Of a DNA stretch of 64,000 bases, positions 29,240 to 40,541 are shown one piece after another. The notes beneath the pieces are model-generated. The model made no database searches. It was not told the DNA's origin and was given only the letters and a program-made list of their open reading frames with translations. The first letter of the stretch is position 1. Every line of letters starts with the position of its first letter. The translations under genes were made by a program, and so were the position numbers. The stretch covers positions 1,178,001 to 1,242,000 of the forward strand of contig JAPYXD010000744.1 in NCBI GenBank assembly GCA_030998225.1. The letters are read 5' to 3'. Source of the DNA: Diplolepis rosae (taxonomy: Eukaryota > Arthropoda > Insecta > Hymenoptera > Diplolepididae).

Positions 29240-31552
29240 ATTCAATACAGCTAATTGAACTTTTTCTCGATGCAATATCTGAATAAAAAACATGGAGTTT
29301 AAGATAACGGTCAAGATGGTAACCCGACTTCCTTTTTCTTTCTTAACTTTTCTTTTTGTTATCTATGTACCAACCTCCAGTTTCCCCCTCCCTTCCTTTT
29401 TCCACTGGTTTCACCAATCGCCAGGCTTCTGGTGACGTAAGCAAGGGGAGCGGTAAACGTGATTTCCCCCTGTCTTCACATCTATTCTGCTCGTTATCTC
29501 TTTCTCTCTCTCTCGCTCTCCTTGTCTACACATTCAGACTTTCTCTGGTCCAAAGTATTGACCCGATCCCGCCAGTTCAGCTCACTTGTGTATCAACCAC
29601 CAAGTTTCTCCCATAATGGCGGTAAAGCGATTCAATTTAGTCCATGGATACAGAGTAAAAAAGAATCATCTCTTTTTGAAGTGGTAATTAATTGAACCTT
29701 TCACTAACTGAGAAAACCTGAAGAATTGAAGTAACGGACATTTAGTCAACAACTACGTGGTTTTAAAATTTTATTTTAGTTAGCTATAGACTGTTAAAAA
29801 TTGTTTGACACCAAATTTCATTACAATATAGCTGTACTAATTTACGAAACATTTACAAAATTTCGACAACTCGACGTAACATAGATTTAATAAAAATGTA
29901 GACAAGCTTAGTACATTGAAATTAATAAAATTATAAATCATTGAATAAAATACATAATTACTTTTATTATACAAATTAATGATTACACTGGTCTGCCAAT
30001 TTCAACTTTCGGTCTGCTAATGGGAAGTGACATGGTGTTTTCGATAGATTTTCGCACGCTGGAAACGAATCTGAGCTCAAAAGTTGTCCATCGCATATAG
30101 TTTTTGAGAAAATGGGGGTTGAAACCCTCAAAAAGTCGTTTTTGGCTATTTTTGGATAACCGTCGGCGCTAAACCCGGAATCCTAGAACCTTCAAAAATG
30201 TCTCAAATTGAATTTTGTCATTTCCCCTTTCAACCCCAATAAACCCACATTTAATTGGATCAAGGCTAATTGTAAGGAGGTCAACGCTGAATGATCCATG
30301 GATGAATGAACTAACATTGCACCCTTTGGAATCAAGCCTCCGGTTCATGAATGTACTGCGTTTGTATTGGCGGAATACGAGGATGATAATGCTTCGCCAG
30401 TACGGTCTAAGTGATGCCTGCCAGTACCAATCACTACTGGGTTTATATAGGCATGCCATTACTGTTTAACCAATACTGGCAACCAGTACCGGTATAGTAC
30501 TGATCACTATAACTCGGAATTGTATAAATAATAAATTTAAAAATATCAAAATATTTAACTTATTTATGGGGCAAAATTCGCCAAGTGTACCCTCCTAAAA
30601 ACTTTTTGTCTCCGATTTCCTGGTAAGTCCGCGAAATTATTGTCCTAGTGAACCTCTATTAATTCCCCTAAGAGAACGTCTCTAGTACGACGGGTTGTCA
30701 GTATACAGGGGCTCGAATTTTCAACCTTTTACCGTGCACGCTGATACTCAATTAACCATAACTTCTACAAAAGTTATCCAAATTAATTTTTTAATCGGGG
30801 TCTTGGAAACGTTTTTTCATCAGCCTTACGCTGAAAGCAATGGTTTTAGATGAAAAAAATTATTTCAACTTCATTTTTTAATTTTAAACATATTTTTGAG
30901 TTTTTCTCAATAAGAAATGCACAAGGCGCGCAGTGCTGACAGACAGTACTGGTATGTGCATATTTGCCTAAAATAAACATCTTAAGGATCGTGTAAAATT
31001 TTATAAGCATTTGAACACTTCAAAAATAAACTTTCAGTAAAATTTGATGCCAATAAATGTTCAAAATTTGAATCAATATATACTTTCCAATTACAATGTC
31101 CATACTTCTTATTAATTTTGTACATTTAAAAAATTTTCAGTTAGAAAGATATTCTCTATTAAAAAGAGATGAACATAAAATATCTACATCAAATTCTTAT
31201 TTTTCACCCAAAAAGAGAAAATACTGAATTGATTTCTCATAAATCTGTTTCAAAACGAAATGAAAATCAAATTTATAATTTTTCAGAATTAAAAATAAAA
31301 TCTAGAGCAAAAAAGGTAGAATAAAAATTAAGTGGAATATGGTACATAATACAACGCATGTTAGTTGGAAAAATTGTAAACTTAGAATTTACGAAAAAAA
31401 AAATTATCGTGGGCACAGAAATGATTTGGTTTACTTAAAATGTACAGGATTCTCCTCCCATTGCACAGTGGAAAAAAAATAAGCTAAACATCTCAATTAG
31501 TTCAAAACTCACAAATATTTGTCATTTTTTTTTACATTTGATCATTTTTGTT
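29240..31552. other. Mixed AT-rich spacer, no gene recognised
   Basis: A pyrimidine-rich patch at 29375-29530 (CCCCCTCCCTTCC, TCTCTCTCTCTCG) gives an 86-codon frame whose Ser/Leu runs come from the repeat, so I do not call it a gene. A CAGTACTGG-type block lies at 30375-30505. The patch 29990-30170 is of normal complexity but has no long frame. Confidence 0.4.
30375..30505. repeat. CAGTACTGG-type block
   Basis: TGCTTCGCCAGTACGG, GATGCCTGCCAGTACCAATC, AACCAATACTGGCAACCAG and ACCGGTATAGTACTGATC alternate in both orientations. Similar blocks lie at 26240-26515, 27590-27905, 35265-35722, 37430-37640, 57015-57180 and 58370-58530. Confidence 0.65.
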
Positions 31553-32812
31553 TTTTTACATTCTCTTTATGGATGAGAAGGTATTGGTTTTATGTGAAAA
31601 ATGACTTTCGAAATTTTCATCAAATCTTTACGTTTTGAGACCCCCTGAGTAAAAAAAAACGGTTTCTACGAAAGTGTCTGTCTGCCTGTCTGTCTGTCTG
31701 TAGTAGGTCGTGTGCGGCATAACTCTCGATAGAATTATCAGATTGAATCGAGCTTTGGCACACTTTATCGGAGCCGAAAAAGTAAGGACAAGTTCGTTAA
31801 CCAGCCACATCTAATCAAAATTGAGGGATTGAGCACTACTTTTGTGTTTTTGAATATAACTTTTTGAAAAAATCAAAAATTTCAACACTGGTTTTTGATA
31901 GTGCTCATAAATCTCTACAAATTATCCTGATAACATTTTTTGATTAAATCAAAATTAGAAATGTTACAGTATAGTCAAATTCGAAAAAAGTCAATATCAT
32001 AATTCTATTTTCCAGTTAAATTATACGAGATACGAAAAAACGTTATGATACAATATTATTTTCTACATAAAGACCTACAAATTTGAATCGTAACATTTTT
32101 TCATAACATGCATATTTTTCTTTTTAATTAAAAAAAAACGATTGAAAATCCAAAATTCAATTTTTTAACAATAATATGTAAAATACGAAAAAAACGTAAG
32201 AATACAAAGTTGTTCGTTTCAAAGAGATCTACAAATTTTGTCTCATACAGTTTCTGATAAAACATATATTTTTCGTTTCAATTCCAAAAAATACGATTAA
32301 AATTCAAAAATTCCATTTTTTAGAAAAAATATGTGAGATACAAAAAAAACATTTAGATGGAAAATTGTTTGCCTAAATGAGGTCTACAAATAATCATTGA
32401 GACATTTCGGGACAGGATGTATATTTTATGTTTTGATTTTTGATATAAAAAAAAACAGAAAATCGAGCGCGAAGCGCGAGCGTCATGATGAGAATGTGTT
32501 CCTTAAGGCTGATAGAGCCTTAAGTAAATTGAATTTCCTGTTTCACTTAAATTCAAAAAGAAATTGAGTGACTTTGAGAAAATGTGTAATTCACATCATC
32601 TGTAATATTATCATAAAATTGGTTTGAGCTTTAGTATCAAATTATAAGAAATAAACTGAAATGTATGCGAAGAGCACAAGACCGAGCGCGAAGCGCGAGG
32701 TCCAGAAAGAACGGAGCGTGAAGGGCGACGATCAAATCGCGCGCCCTAGGCGCGCTCAAACTTGCGAGCGATGCGCGCGATGAGAATGTGCCCGCGAAGC
32801 GGGCAGATTTTT
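31553..32812 (+). repeat. Long GCGAAGCGC-ending repeat, copy 2
   Basis: Follows copy 1 (14320-15655) with few differences from GGATGAGAAGGTATTGGTTT through the (GTCT)n run at 31677-31702 to GCCCGCGAAGCGGGCAGATT. The AT-rich 170-bp stretch of copy 1 is replaced by a few A's near 32445. It has an extra GC-rich part at 32700-32770 (GAACGGAGCGTGAAGGGCGA, CGCCCTAGGCGCGCTC). It ends where the R1-clade element begins. Confidence 0.85.
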
Positions 32813-32819
32813 TGTTTTT

Positions 32820-33370
32820 GTTTTGTTAAGTCGCGTACGACTCTTCCGTCTTCCATTCGGCCGGGACGCCCATCGAGCCCATCGAGCTCTCTCGTCTTCA
32901 TCACAAGTGTGACGAATGACTCGATGAGCGTCCAGATCCACTCAGACTGGAGAATCAGAGAGACCATCGTGTCAGGAGTGAGCTCAGTACCCACTGCCTG
33001 ACCGAGGGCCTCCCTTGCCACACGCCACTTTGCGCAGTCGAAGAGTGCGTGCTCAGCGTTATCCACAGGAAAATCGCATTCGGGATCAGGCGGTAGGTCC
33101 ATCTACCGGTCTGCTCACCATGCCATCTCATCTGCCATTACTCGACGAGTCTGTGCCTTCCATCCTTGCGGATGACCTCCTTCGCACGAGCGATTTCCTG
33201 CAGGTCGGTACAGGTGAGCTCCTTGCGGAGCTGAAAGGTCTCCTGCCTTTCCTCCGCCAATAAATCTATTGGCGGAACGCTCGCCAGGATCAACACGGCA
33301 CTCGTCAAGACAGTTCTATATGTAGGGTGATGTCCGAAGCTAAGCCTTCGATCCACCTGCACCCCCAGGT
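32820..33370 (-). pseudogene. R1-clade C-terminal domain with zinc-knuckle remnant
   Basis: After EYLGVQVDRRLSFG comes ELTCTDLQEIARAKEVIRK, then RWHGEQTGRWTYRLIP, a deletion, and DPECDFPVDNAEHALFDCAK, the Cys-..-His-..-Cys knuckle at the end of R1-clade ORF2 proteins. AREALGQAVGTELTPDTMV and LDGLDGRPGRMED complete it. The first Cys pair and the upstream thumb are partly deleted. Confidence 0.8.
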
Positions 33371-33379
33371 ACTCGATGC

Positions 33380-34430
33380 TTGTTTACCACTCGACCTCAT
33401 GTTCTCCGAGATCAATCCTCGGGTACTGAAAGGATCTCCTGTCCATGACGAGCAAAGCCTCGTTTTTTTCAGGGGCTATTTTCAGGCCTCTGCTATCCAA
33501 CCAACGTTTTGCCCGCCACAAACTTTCATTGCTCCTTAGCTCCAGGATTCTGACGTCTTCAGAGGCACACACGACAAGTGCGTCATCCGCGAAGCCGATG
33601 GTGCTCGTTCCAGTAGAAGGGTCCTAGCGCTGAAAATCGCCATACATGACGTTCCAAACGAGTGGACCCACCCGCAAGCCCTGAGGAGCGCCACATGTCA
33701 CCTCTTCTGTGATATCATCCGCAAGAGGTAGTCTGGAACCTTCTTCTGCACCATCCCCTCGATGCAGATCTTCCATCTCGCGGTATTGAACGCATTGCGT
33801 ATGTGCTGATAAACGCGCAGAATCCCCTTACGCTTACGAGTTCCTTTTTTTGCATTTGTGGCGATGTTAAACACAGCTTGGATAGCGTACGCAGGGGACC
33901 TGCCTTTCCTGAATCTGAACTGGTTTTCCGAGAGACCGTTCTCGCCGACCATGTGACCCTACAGTCTTTGTAGAATCATTTCCTCCAGAAGCTTCCCTAT
34001 AGTATCCAATACACAAATAGGTCTATAGGATGATGCATCTACTAGAGGTTTTTTGCCCTTCCTCACCAGGACCAACCTCCTCTCCCGAAGACAGGAGTTG
34101 AAGGTTTCTAGGAGGATCTCCGGGTATGCCGCGATCACCTCTTTGAGGATCTCGTTTGGCACCCCGTCGATACCCGGCGCTGTAATTGCCATGAGCCTTC
34201 CACTCACTCTCTTTAGTTCTTCGAGAGTGAAGAGTTCTTCGCGCCGGACCACGCAGGAAACTTCGATCCTGTGTTTGGAACGACTCTACGTGTGGAAACA
34301 AGCTTCGCACAATGTACTTGACTCGAACGGGATTATCTAGGCCCGGGGTCTTTCTTCTAGTCACCAATCTCTTGGTGACTATTTTGAAGGCGAGACTCCA
34401 TGGGTCCTTTTCGACTTCACTAATCAAGTC
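33380..34430 (-). pseudogene. R1-clade reverse transcriptase
   Basis: Motifs on the minus strand: AITAPGIDGVPNEILKEV, SSYRPICVLDTIGKLLEEM, ENQFRFRKGRSPAYAIQAV, HIRNAFNTARW, TCGAPQGLRVGPLVWNVM and TIGFADDALVV. The catalytic FADD is intact. In HIRNAFN the usual Asp of the LDIRNAFN motif is His, and in GAPQGL the usual Ser is Leu. The frames are split by a stop at about 33957, by a frameshift near 33700 and by a stop near 33626. Confidence 0.9.
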
Positions 34431-34564
34431 TTTTCAGCATTGAAGTCGGCTTTTCTTTATGCCTCGCCTCAAAGCTGCTTTTGTCCCTTTTATGCCTCGT
34501 GAATCCCCTTTTGAACGGGTAAATTTTCGCCGCGCTGCGAGGCATTCACGACATAGGGCAGCAA

Positions 34565-35144
34565 CTGGTCGTTCCACCAGTACATCGAACCAGTCACCTA
34601 TCCTTGAGGCGACGCAAGGCGCGGTAATCGTGAGGTCAATTATTGACCCCCCTGCTCCTCATCTGAACGTAAAATCCTTGCCCTGATTTAAGACGAACAG
34701 CTCATTACTAGCGGCCATCTCGCCAACCAAGACTCCCCTTCTATCTAGGCAGGCCTCACACTACTCAGGCGACTTACTGTTAAAGTCACCCCTTGTGAGG
34801 GACCGCCCGACAGCCTCACTGAGGCTTTCCTCAAGGGGGAGGATCTGGGTCTCGAAGACCTGGAAAGGATCGTTGGGGGAGAAGTAGCAGCTGTACACAC
34901 GCACACCCACCACCTCTACCCAAACGAACCTCGCGTCGGACTCCAGGAAATCCCCGACGCTCAAATCAGGGCTACAAACAAGTATGCCGGCCCACCTTGA
35001 TCCGTCCTGAAACCAAGACGAGTTATCAGACCATTTGTAATGCTCACCAATGAGCAGCACATCGGCCCCCCTCTCCCTAGCAGTCTGCATCAGGAGTGCT
35101 TGGGTATCCTTCCCCCTTCCGAGGTTGAGATGCAGGAACTTCAA
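34565..35144 (-). pseudogene. Apurinic-type endonuclease of an R1-clade element
   Basis: From 35144: MKFLHLNLGRGKDTQALLMQ, ERGADVLLIGEHYK with the metal-binding Glu, SRWAGILVCSPDL, WVEVVGVRVYSCYFSPNDP, and GDFNSKSPE with the Asp/Asn pair. A stop replaces the next residue. Beyond it CEACLDRRGVLVGEM, ELFVLNQGKDFTFR, another stop, and GAGGSIIDLTITAPRLASRI continue in frame. The usual SDH motif is gone: after IGDW a deletion joins to unrelated coding of the same element. The endonuclease nicks target DNA to prime reverse transcription. Confidence 0.9.
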
Positions 35145-35264
35145 TTCCTGTCTCTCAACCTCCGTAGCTCTTCCCGGAAGATCGGGTAGGAGACGCCACC
35201 AGAAACACGCTTGGCATAACTACAGAAAGTACGGGTTAGCCATCATTCAGTTTATCTGCATTGG

Positions 35265-35722
35265 GCCGGAGTTATGCCTGTGTTATGCCAACGCTGTCAT
35301 GCCGCTCCTGGTCTTCCGACACTGGCGTAGTGCTATGCCTGTATTATAGCCAGTACTATGCCTGCATTCGTCAGCCAGCTGTGGATTGCCATTAGACGTG
35401 TGCATTCTGTAGGATCGAATGTCGCAAATTCGATTCGATTCGAATGTCGAAAATCCGACATCCGAAGAAGGTCGCTTCGAATGTCGAATATTCAACAATC
35501 GACTACGCGGCAGTTCGAATCGAAAAAATCCGATCCAACAAATAAGGCGAATCGAATCGAATTTGCGACATTCGATCCGACAGAATGCACACGTCTAATG
35601 GCAACCCACAGCTGGCTAACCAATGCAGGCATAGTACTGGCTATAATACAGGCATAGCACTACGCCAGTGTCGGAAGACCAGGAGCGGCATGACAGCGTT
35701 GTCTTAACACAGGCATATTCGA
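35265..35722. mobile_element. Fold-back element, 160-bp arms, with TCGAATATTCGA core
   Basis: The left arm (about 35275-35440: GTTATGCCAACGCTGTCATG, CCGCTCCTGGTCTTCCGACA, GCTGTGGATTGCCATTAGAC, GTGTGCATTCTGT) is mirrored at 35560-35722. The core is a string of TTCGAATCGAA and TCGAATGTCGAATATTC words. Arms contain TAGTACTGGC/GCCAGTACTA words. A second stretch TCGACATCCGAAGAAGCGTC follows at 35727. Confidence 0.85.
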
Positions 35723-36227
35723 CATCCGAAGAAGCGTCCGTCGAATGTCGAATATTCGACATCTGTAGCACCCTTCTTTAATGATACTTATTTTAAATTC
35801 TACTTTCTTTGAGACTGATTATTTGAGAAAGTGTGTGCAACATAGTTTGGAATTTGTATGCTGGTCTATTAATAATAGAAGTGTATAGGTATAAAATAAA
35901 TACGAGTAATGTCATAAAGAAACTCTTAACTTTATTATTATTGCTTTAAGAACTTATAATTTTCGTACAAATAGATATACTCTTTTACATAAGAGGGTGG
36001 CAGCAGATCTCTTTTCACTTCAAAGATGGTTCGTTTGCTCGTGAACAATCTGTCAGAACTTCTGGATGTTGCGGGAATTTGTAAATAATGCTGAGCAGCA
36101 GTGTATAGATAGAACTTTTTTTTGACTATCTTAAGACATCGAGATAAGATATCGAGTTGAAATTTTAGGCTATTGAATAAGAGTCACGAAGGGACTTTTT
36201 TACTTCTAAATTTTCACAATTCCAATA
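35723..36227. other. AT-rich spacer
   Basis: After a short ATTCGACATCCGAAGAAG tail (to 35765) the sequence is AT-rich; nothing coding or repeated is recognised. Confidence 0.5.
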
Positions 36228-36431
36228 ACAATTTAGATAAAAAAATTTGGAAAAAATTATTTTTTCTACTAGCGGGCCATAAAGTGGACTTTATTGCCCC
36301 GTGCGGGGCAAACAAATCGTGTGCAACACGGGAAAAACATTTATTTTACTCGTGTGGCTGTTACCCACGCTTTGCTCGGGCATCAAACTTCACACTCGCA
36401 AAATAAATTTTTTTTTCCCTAGTTGCACAAT
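36228..36431 (-). repeat. Short repeat (AATAGTACATTGTGCAACTAGGG end), copy 1
   Basis: Inverse of the element at 54959-55560, with the middle deleted. Shared parts: ATTTTTTCTACTAGCGGGCC, AAAGTGGACTTTATTGCCCC, GTGCGGGGCAAACAA, then GCTTTGCTCGGGCATCAAAC, TTCACACTCGCAAAATAAAT and CCCTAGTTGCACAATGTACT. No coding. Confidence 0.75.
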
Positions 36432-37255
36432 GTACTATTTTAATCATAAACATTTCTTAGTGCCTTTCATTTAAGTTCTCAAAACTTCAAATCGTAAGTG
36501 TGTCATGGCCTTGAAATTATACTAATAAAAAAGTATTTAATCGGGTGCATAATATTTTCTCGTAGATTCTAATAGAGTTCATTTAAATGTACCAAATTTT
36601 ATTTCTATAATTTAGAGTACAATTACATTATGCTTAAAAAATTATTAATAAAATTGTGTTCAGTAGAGTTTTCTCTTTTATCGTACAGAATTTTATTGTG
36701 TAAAGTTTATTCAAATTTTCAAAATAGAATAAAATAGAAAAAAATAAAATAAAAAAAAAATAGAATAAATTTTGATGACTTGCTTGAAAATATTAATATT
36801 ATTAAATATATACAAGTATAACTGTGTATAGTCCCTGTGCGTTTAATTATTTTTCTCGAGTTTTCAGGCGTATAGAATTTGATTTTGTAGTTATTTTATT
36901 AAATACAAAATCACGTTGCCTGATTCTTCAAAAAATTTTAATACACATTCCTATAATGATATGAATAAATCGCATATGAAAAAAACGAATTCTTTCGACT
37001 CACGATTCCGATATGATAAACTATTAATAATAACTTGAAAAATTTATTTACAAATTATTTTAAATTTAATATTATATTTACATTTAATAAAATGAATAAT
37101 TATATATATTTAAAAAATTAGTTAAAATTATGTAACATTAATGTGTCAAATTGAAATAATTAATATTTTTTTATTCTTTGAATATGACGATATAAAATTA
37201 AAATACAACTATTCAATGTATATTGTGTAATGTCTGATTAAAATTTGCAAAATAC
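36432..37255. other. Very AT-rich spacer
   Basis: Long A/T runs, including an AAAATAGAATAAA-type patch at 36720-36770. No gene, no inverted repeat of note. Confidence 0.5.
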
Positions 37256-37400
37256 ACACTGCGCCGGTCGAAAGTTAAAAATCCGTCATTCGATCGGACG
37301 TGCTTCGGATGCTGATTATTCCATATTCGACGGACGCACTTCGGATGTCGAATATTCGACATTCGACGGACGGCCAATATCGGATCGAAAATCGAATCTT
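37256..37400. repeat. TCGAATATTCGACATTCGA-type block
   Basis: GTGCTTCGGATGCTGATTAT, ATTCGACGGACGCACTTCGG and GTCGAATATTCGACATTCGA repeat with variations; the words match the core of 35265-35722 and 35727-35765. Confidence 0.65.
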
Positions 37401-38589
37401 TTTGAACACCTCTAGTTGCCATTACAGTAATACTGGCGTAAGTAAGAAATTTCTGATTGGGAATGCGCCAATAATGGCAAGTTAGTAGCGACTACCCAGT
37501 ATTAGCGCAGTACTGAATTTTTTGTGAACATCGTCACAATGCGGATTGGTCCGACTGGGTAATGGTAGGCTATAAGTACAGTGTTTTTGTATATGAGGCA
37601 AGTAGGCTGTATATAATGGGTATAGCCTGGCGCTATTCAGAGACTATCCTGGCGCTAGTTAGCGGCTACTTTCTCTAGTTATAGCTAAACTAAGTATATA
37701 AAATTTGTATACTCCTAGTTTTTTATAAATTACCAAATCCTTCTAAATTTGAACATTTTACTGATCAACTCTAGTGCAAACCTTACTCTTTTTAGTGAAA
37801 GCCACTGATTGGCAGTGAAAAATCAACTCATTTGTAGCTATTTATCAGTGAAATTTCACTAATTCAAATTTGGAGAGCTCATTCTTATGTGATTCAAAAG
37901 TTCCAGGAATACCTGAAAAATGTTAACATTGTGCTTCAGTTATTTTTGTAGAAAAATTTAAAATTGCCAAAAATTTCAGAACATTATTTACTGTGGATGT
38001 CTTTTAAGAATTCAAGTGAAATATTTTGAAAGTATATTTTCGTTTTTAATTAAAAGTACTAAGCGATATATTCTAGATGGAAGATGACCTTTATTGGTGT
38101 ACCTACGAATTTACCAATATTTTAATTTTAAGGATACTTGATGGTGTACACTTAGTCTATTTGCGAGTTCACATATACACAAATACACGGTTCAGGTGCA
38201 TGAGCCGTCAGATCAGAGGTCGTAACGGCGTGGTGTCCAGTGCCTTATTGCCACCTTCAACCTACACTAACCCTTATATCCTCACAAACTTAGAATTCAT
38301 CTCCGCTCATCTCACACTATGAAGTGAGCTACTCCGTTATACCTATATAGAATGATATCTCCCTATACATATAGAAGTATACATAAGTATATATGTGTGC
38401 AAGTAACTGAAATAGGTATGGTGGTACATAAAAGTGGGTGTTTATGTACAATACGGTGGGAGCGCATCGCACTTAATAGAGAAATGCTGTATTTTCACCG
38501 TCTACAAGAGATTGTTGCCACCTAACGCGATATTAACACCAGGGATGCTTTTACAAACAAATACGAAGGGCACTATTTATATTTTGAGC
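37401..38589. other. Spacer with CAGTACT-type words; no gene
   Basis: 37430-37640 holds ACAGTAATACTGGCG, CCCAGTATTAGCGCAGTACT and GCCTGGCGCTATTC words. From 37700 to 38589 nothing is recognised; the 130-codon frame at 38434-38826 overlaps the mariner remnant on the other strand and is not protein-like. Confidence 0.4.
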
Positions 38590-38629
38590 CTGATAATTAA
38601 AAACAGTAATTTGTCTTCAAAAATGACTT

Positions 38630-39121
38630 TATTCTTTTTCAAAGTATTCTCCTTTATGGTCTATACACTTTTGCATGCATTCGAACCATGTGTCAGAGCA
38701 TTTTTTCCATTCCGCTTGAGACATCTCCAAAACATCGTTTTGTCAAATTATGTCGGATCTAACAAGAACAAGTCTTGTTCACGGCTAAATGTTCATGCAA
38801 TATTTTATATATGCTGGTGGAACTAATGCCGAAGGTTGCTTTAATCTCACAGTATGTCACATGACGATCTTGCATTATCAGTTTTTGCACAGTATTAATG
38901 TTTTCTGGCCCAACAACTGATTTTGGGCGAACTTTACAAAATTGGTCGGTGAGCGAATGGTGGCCAGGATTAAACTCGTTATACCAGCGTTTCACAGTGG
39001 AATAGGGTGGGGCTTTATCACTAAAAGTAGAAATAAGTTGATCCATGCATTTTTGTTTTGATAATCCACGTCGAAAGTCGTAATAAATTATCACACGAAA
39101 ATTTTCACGAGTTAATTCCAT
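38630..39121 (-). pseudogene. mariner transposase, middle deleted (lineage 5)
   Basis: From the ATG at 39121: MELTRENFRVIIYYDFRRGL, SKQKCMDQLISTF, YSTVKRWYNEFNPGHHSLTD, RPKSVVGPENINTVQKLIMQ, DRHVTYCEIKATFGISSTSI and YKILHEHLAVNKTCS. This is the full DNA-binding half of a mariner transposase. It then joins, after a frame change near 38750, to MSQAEWKKCSDTWFECMQ, KCIDHKGEYFEKE and a stop at 38630, the normal C-terminus. The whole catalytic middle is deleted. Clear terminal repeats were not found. Confidence 0.9.
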
Positions 39122-39140
39122 TTTTTTGCTGAGACACAAT

Positions 39141-39680
39141 TTTCAAGTCATTGTAAACAACACAAATAACGCTCATAGTTTTTTAATTTTGATTTTAGAA
39201 TAAGATGTATTTTGACTTATTTGTAGAACTATTTGAGTTGAATCCTGAACTCTAAACAGAACTCTTGGAACTCTCGAAAATGAGATTTTGAAAAAAATTG
39301 TAAAAAAATGTCTAAAAAGTGGCAGGAACTCTAGAACTATGCTAAATCTTGCTAGAACTCGGGAAAAAAAATTTTTTTTCGGATAATAGTGTAAAGATGC
39401 GTGAAGTTAGCTCCGCATTTCGAAAATCGCATTTTTATGCATTAAAAGGCCAGAACTATTTCTAAAACCTATCAGGAATTCTACAACTATTGCAAACGAA
39501 GTCAGAACTCTCATAAACTTCCAAAAATTTTGTTAGTGTGGGGCCAACTTCACAGGCGTAACGAAATTACTTTTTTGAATCTTTATTTCCTATTCTAATA
39601 ACATATTTTTCTTAAACCAACAAAACTATTTGGTAGGATGAACAAAATACGCGATCACGCATGCGCACCTGAGCATATTT
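39141..39680. other. AT-rich spacer
   Basis: Repeated AGAACTC words between 39250 and 39515 (AACAGAACTCTTGGAACTCT, CTAGAACTCGGG, CAGAACTCTCATAAAC) give a loose degenerate repeat. No gene. Confidence 0.45.
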
Positions 39681-39990
39681 TCCTACACCTCCAATATGGC
39701 ATGACTGCTAGTAAAATCAGACGCTAACATTCATATTGTTGCTATAGTCAGCAGTCCTGGGACTGGTTTGGTGCAGTTTTCCATCCGTTCCTATCCTGAG
39801 CGAGTCATTTTATGTCATGTAAATGATCTATACTTTCCTACACCTCCAATATGGCATGACTGCTAGTAAAATCAGACGCTAACATTCATATTGTTGCTAT
39901 AGTCAGCAGTCCTGGGACTGGTTTGGTGCAGTTTTCCATCCGTTCCTATCCTGAGCGAGTCATTTTATGTCATGTAAATGATCTATACAT
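39681..39990 (+). repeat. Exact 155-bp tandem duplication in a SINE-like repeat
   Basis: 39681-39835 (TCCTACACCTCCAATATGGC to GATCTATACTT) is repeated at 39836-39990 with identity until the last few bases. Each unit contains AGTCAGCAGTCCTGGGACTG and the CAGTTTTCCATCCGTTCCTA core seen at 17650-17700. Confidence 0.95.
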
Positions 39991-40007
39991 TATAAATGAT
40001 GCATCAC

Positions 40008-40541
40008 TTAAGGTGGCTTCGGCGTTTGGTGTCGTATGAAGTGAGGGGCACCGTGGGGGCGCGTGTTACATGAATGCTCATTGCTACTTATTTGTTTAAT
40101 AATCATATGTATTATACTTACATCTGAGTAGAAGGGTCAGAATTCGCGGAAATGTCCCCTGAAAAAAGCGATACTAAAAATTTATTAGTTTCACCTCGAG
40201 GCGGTTTTTTATATTCTGTACTTTTCTCGCAATTTTCTCTTGATTGAAGTCGTCAACCCTTATTTTTTATAATACTAATAGATTCCTCGAAATCGTAAGT
40301 ACTATTATATATTTTATTTATGGGGACTTGTGATTTTGTTCCGGAGTTTCGCCGATTTTGATGAGGAATCCCATAAGACTACATGTTAAACTGACATTTT
40401 TTCGGTAGCGATTTTTTCGGCAATGACATTGTCAACCACGGTATTTCTTTTTTCCAAATGAATCTAGCATATTTTATTGAGATAATCTCTAAGTTTCAGA
40501 GCAATCTGTAATTTTTTTCAAAAACGTCGAAGCCACCTTAA
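40008..40541. mobile_element. TTAA-flanked MITE, piggyBac-like (GGTGGCTTCGGCG ends)
   Basis: TTAA (40008-40011) plus GGTGGCTTCGGCGTTTGG, and inverted GGTGGCTTCGACGTTTTTG next to TTAA (40538-40541). No transposase inside. It sits in the SINE-like repeat exactly at the TTAA that is single in the copy at 17636-18030. Confidence 0.9.

Larger units (their letters stand above)
32813..35210 (-). mobile_element. R1-clade non-LTR retrotransposon, 5'-truncated
   Basis: Read on the minus strand: endonuclease (35144-34565), reverse transcriptase (about 34430-33380) and a C-terminal zinc-knuckle domain (33102-32820), then an A-rich tail AACAAAACAAAAACAAAAAA at about 32811-32830. The first ORF (gag-like) is missing, as usual for 5'-truncated copies made by target-primed reverse transcription. 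The A tail abuts the TCTGC end of the 31553-32812 repeat. GC content is clearly higher than in the surroundings. Many stops and frameshifts show it is dead. Confidence 0.9.

Noticed and set aside
29356..29616. 86-codon frame with Ser/Leu runs
   Set aside because: The composition follows a TCTCTC/pyrimidine tract; both it and an overlapping frame are open, and no domain is recognisable.
32762..33001. Plus-strand frames of 79-82 codons in the R1-clade region
   Set aside because: Shadows of the GC-rich minus-strand retrotransposon coding sequence.
38434..38826. 130-codon plus-strand frame
   Set aside because: Overlaps the C-terminal part and start of a minus-strand mariner remnant with clear motifs; the plus frame shows none.
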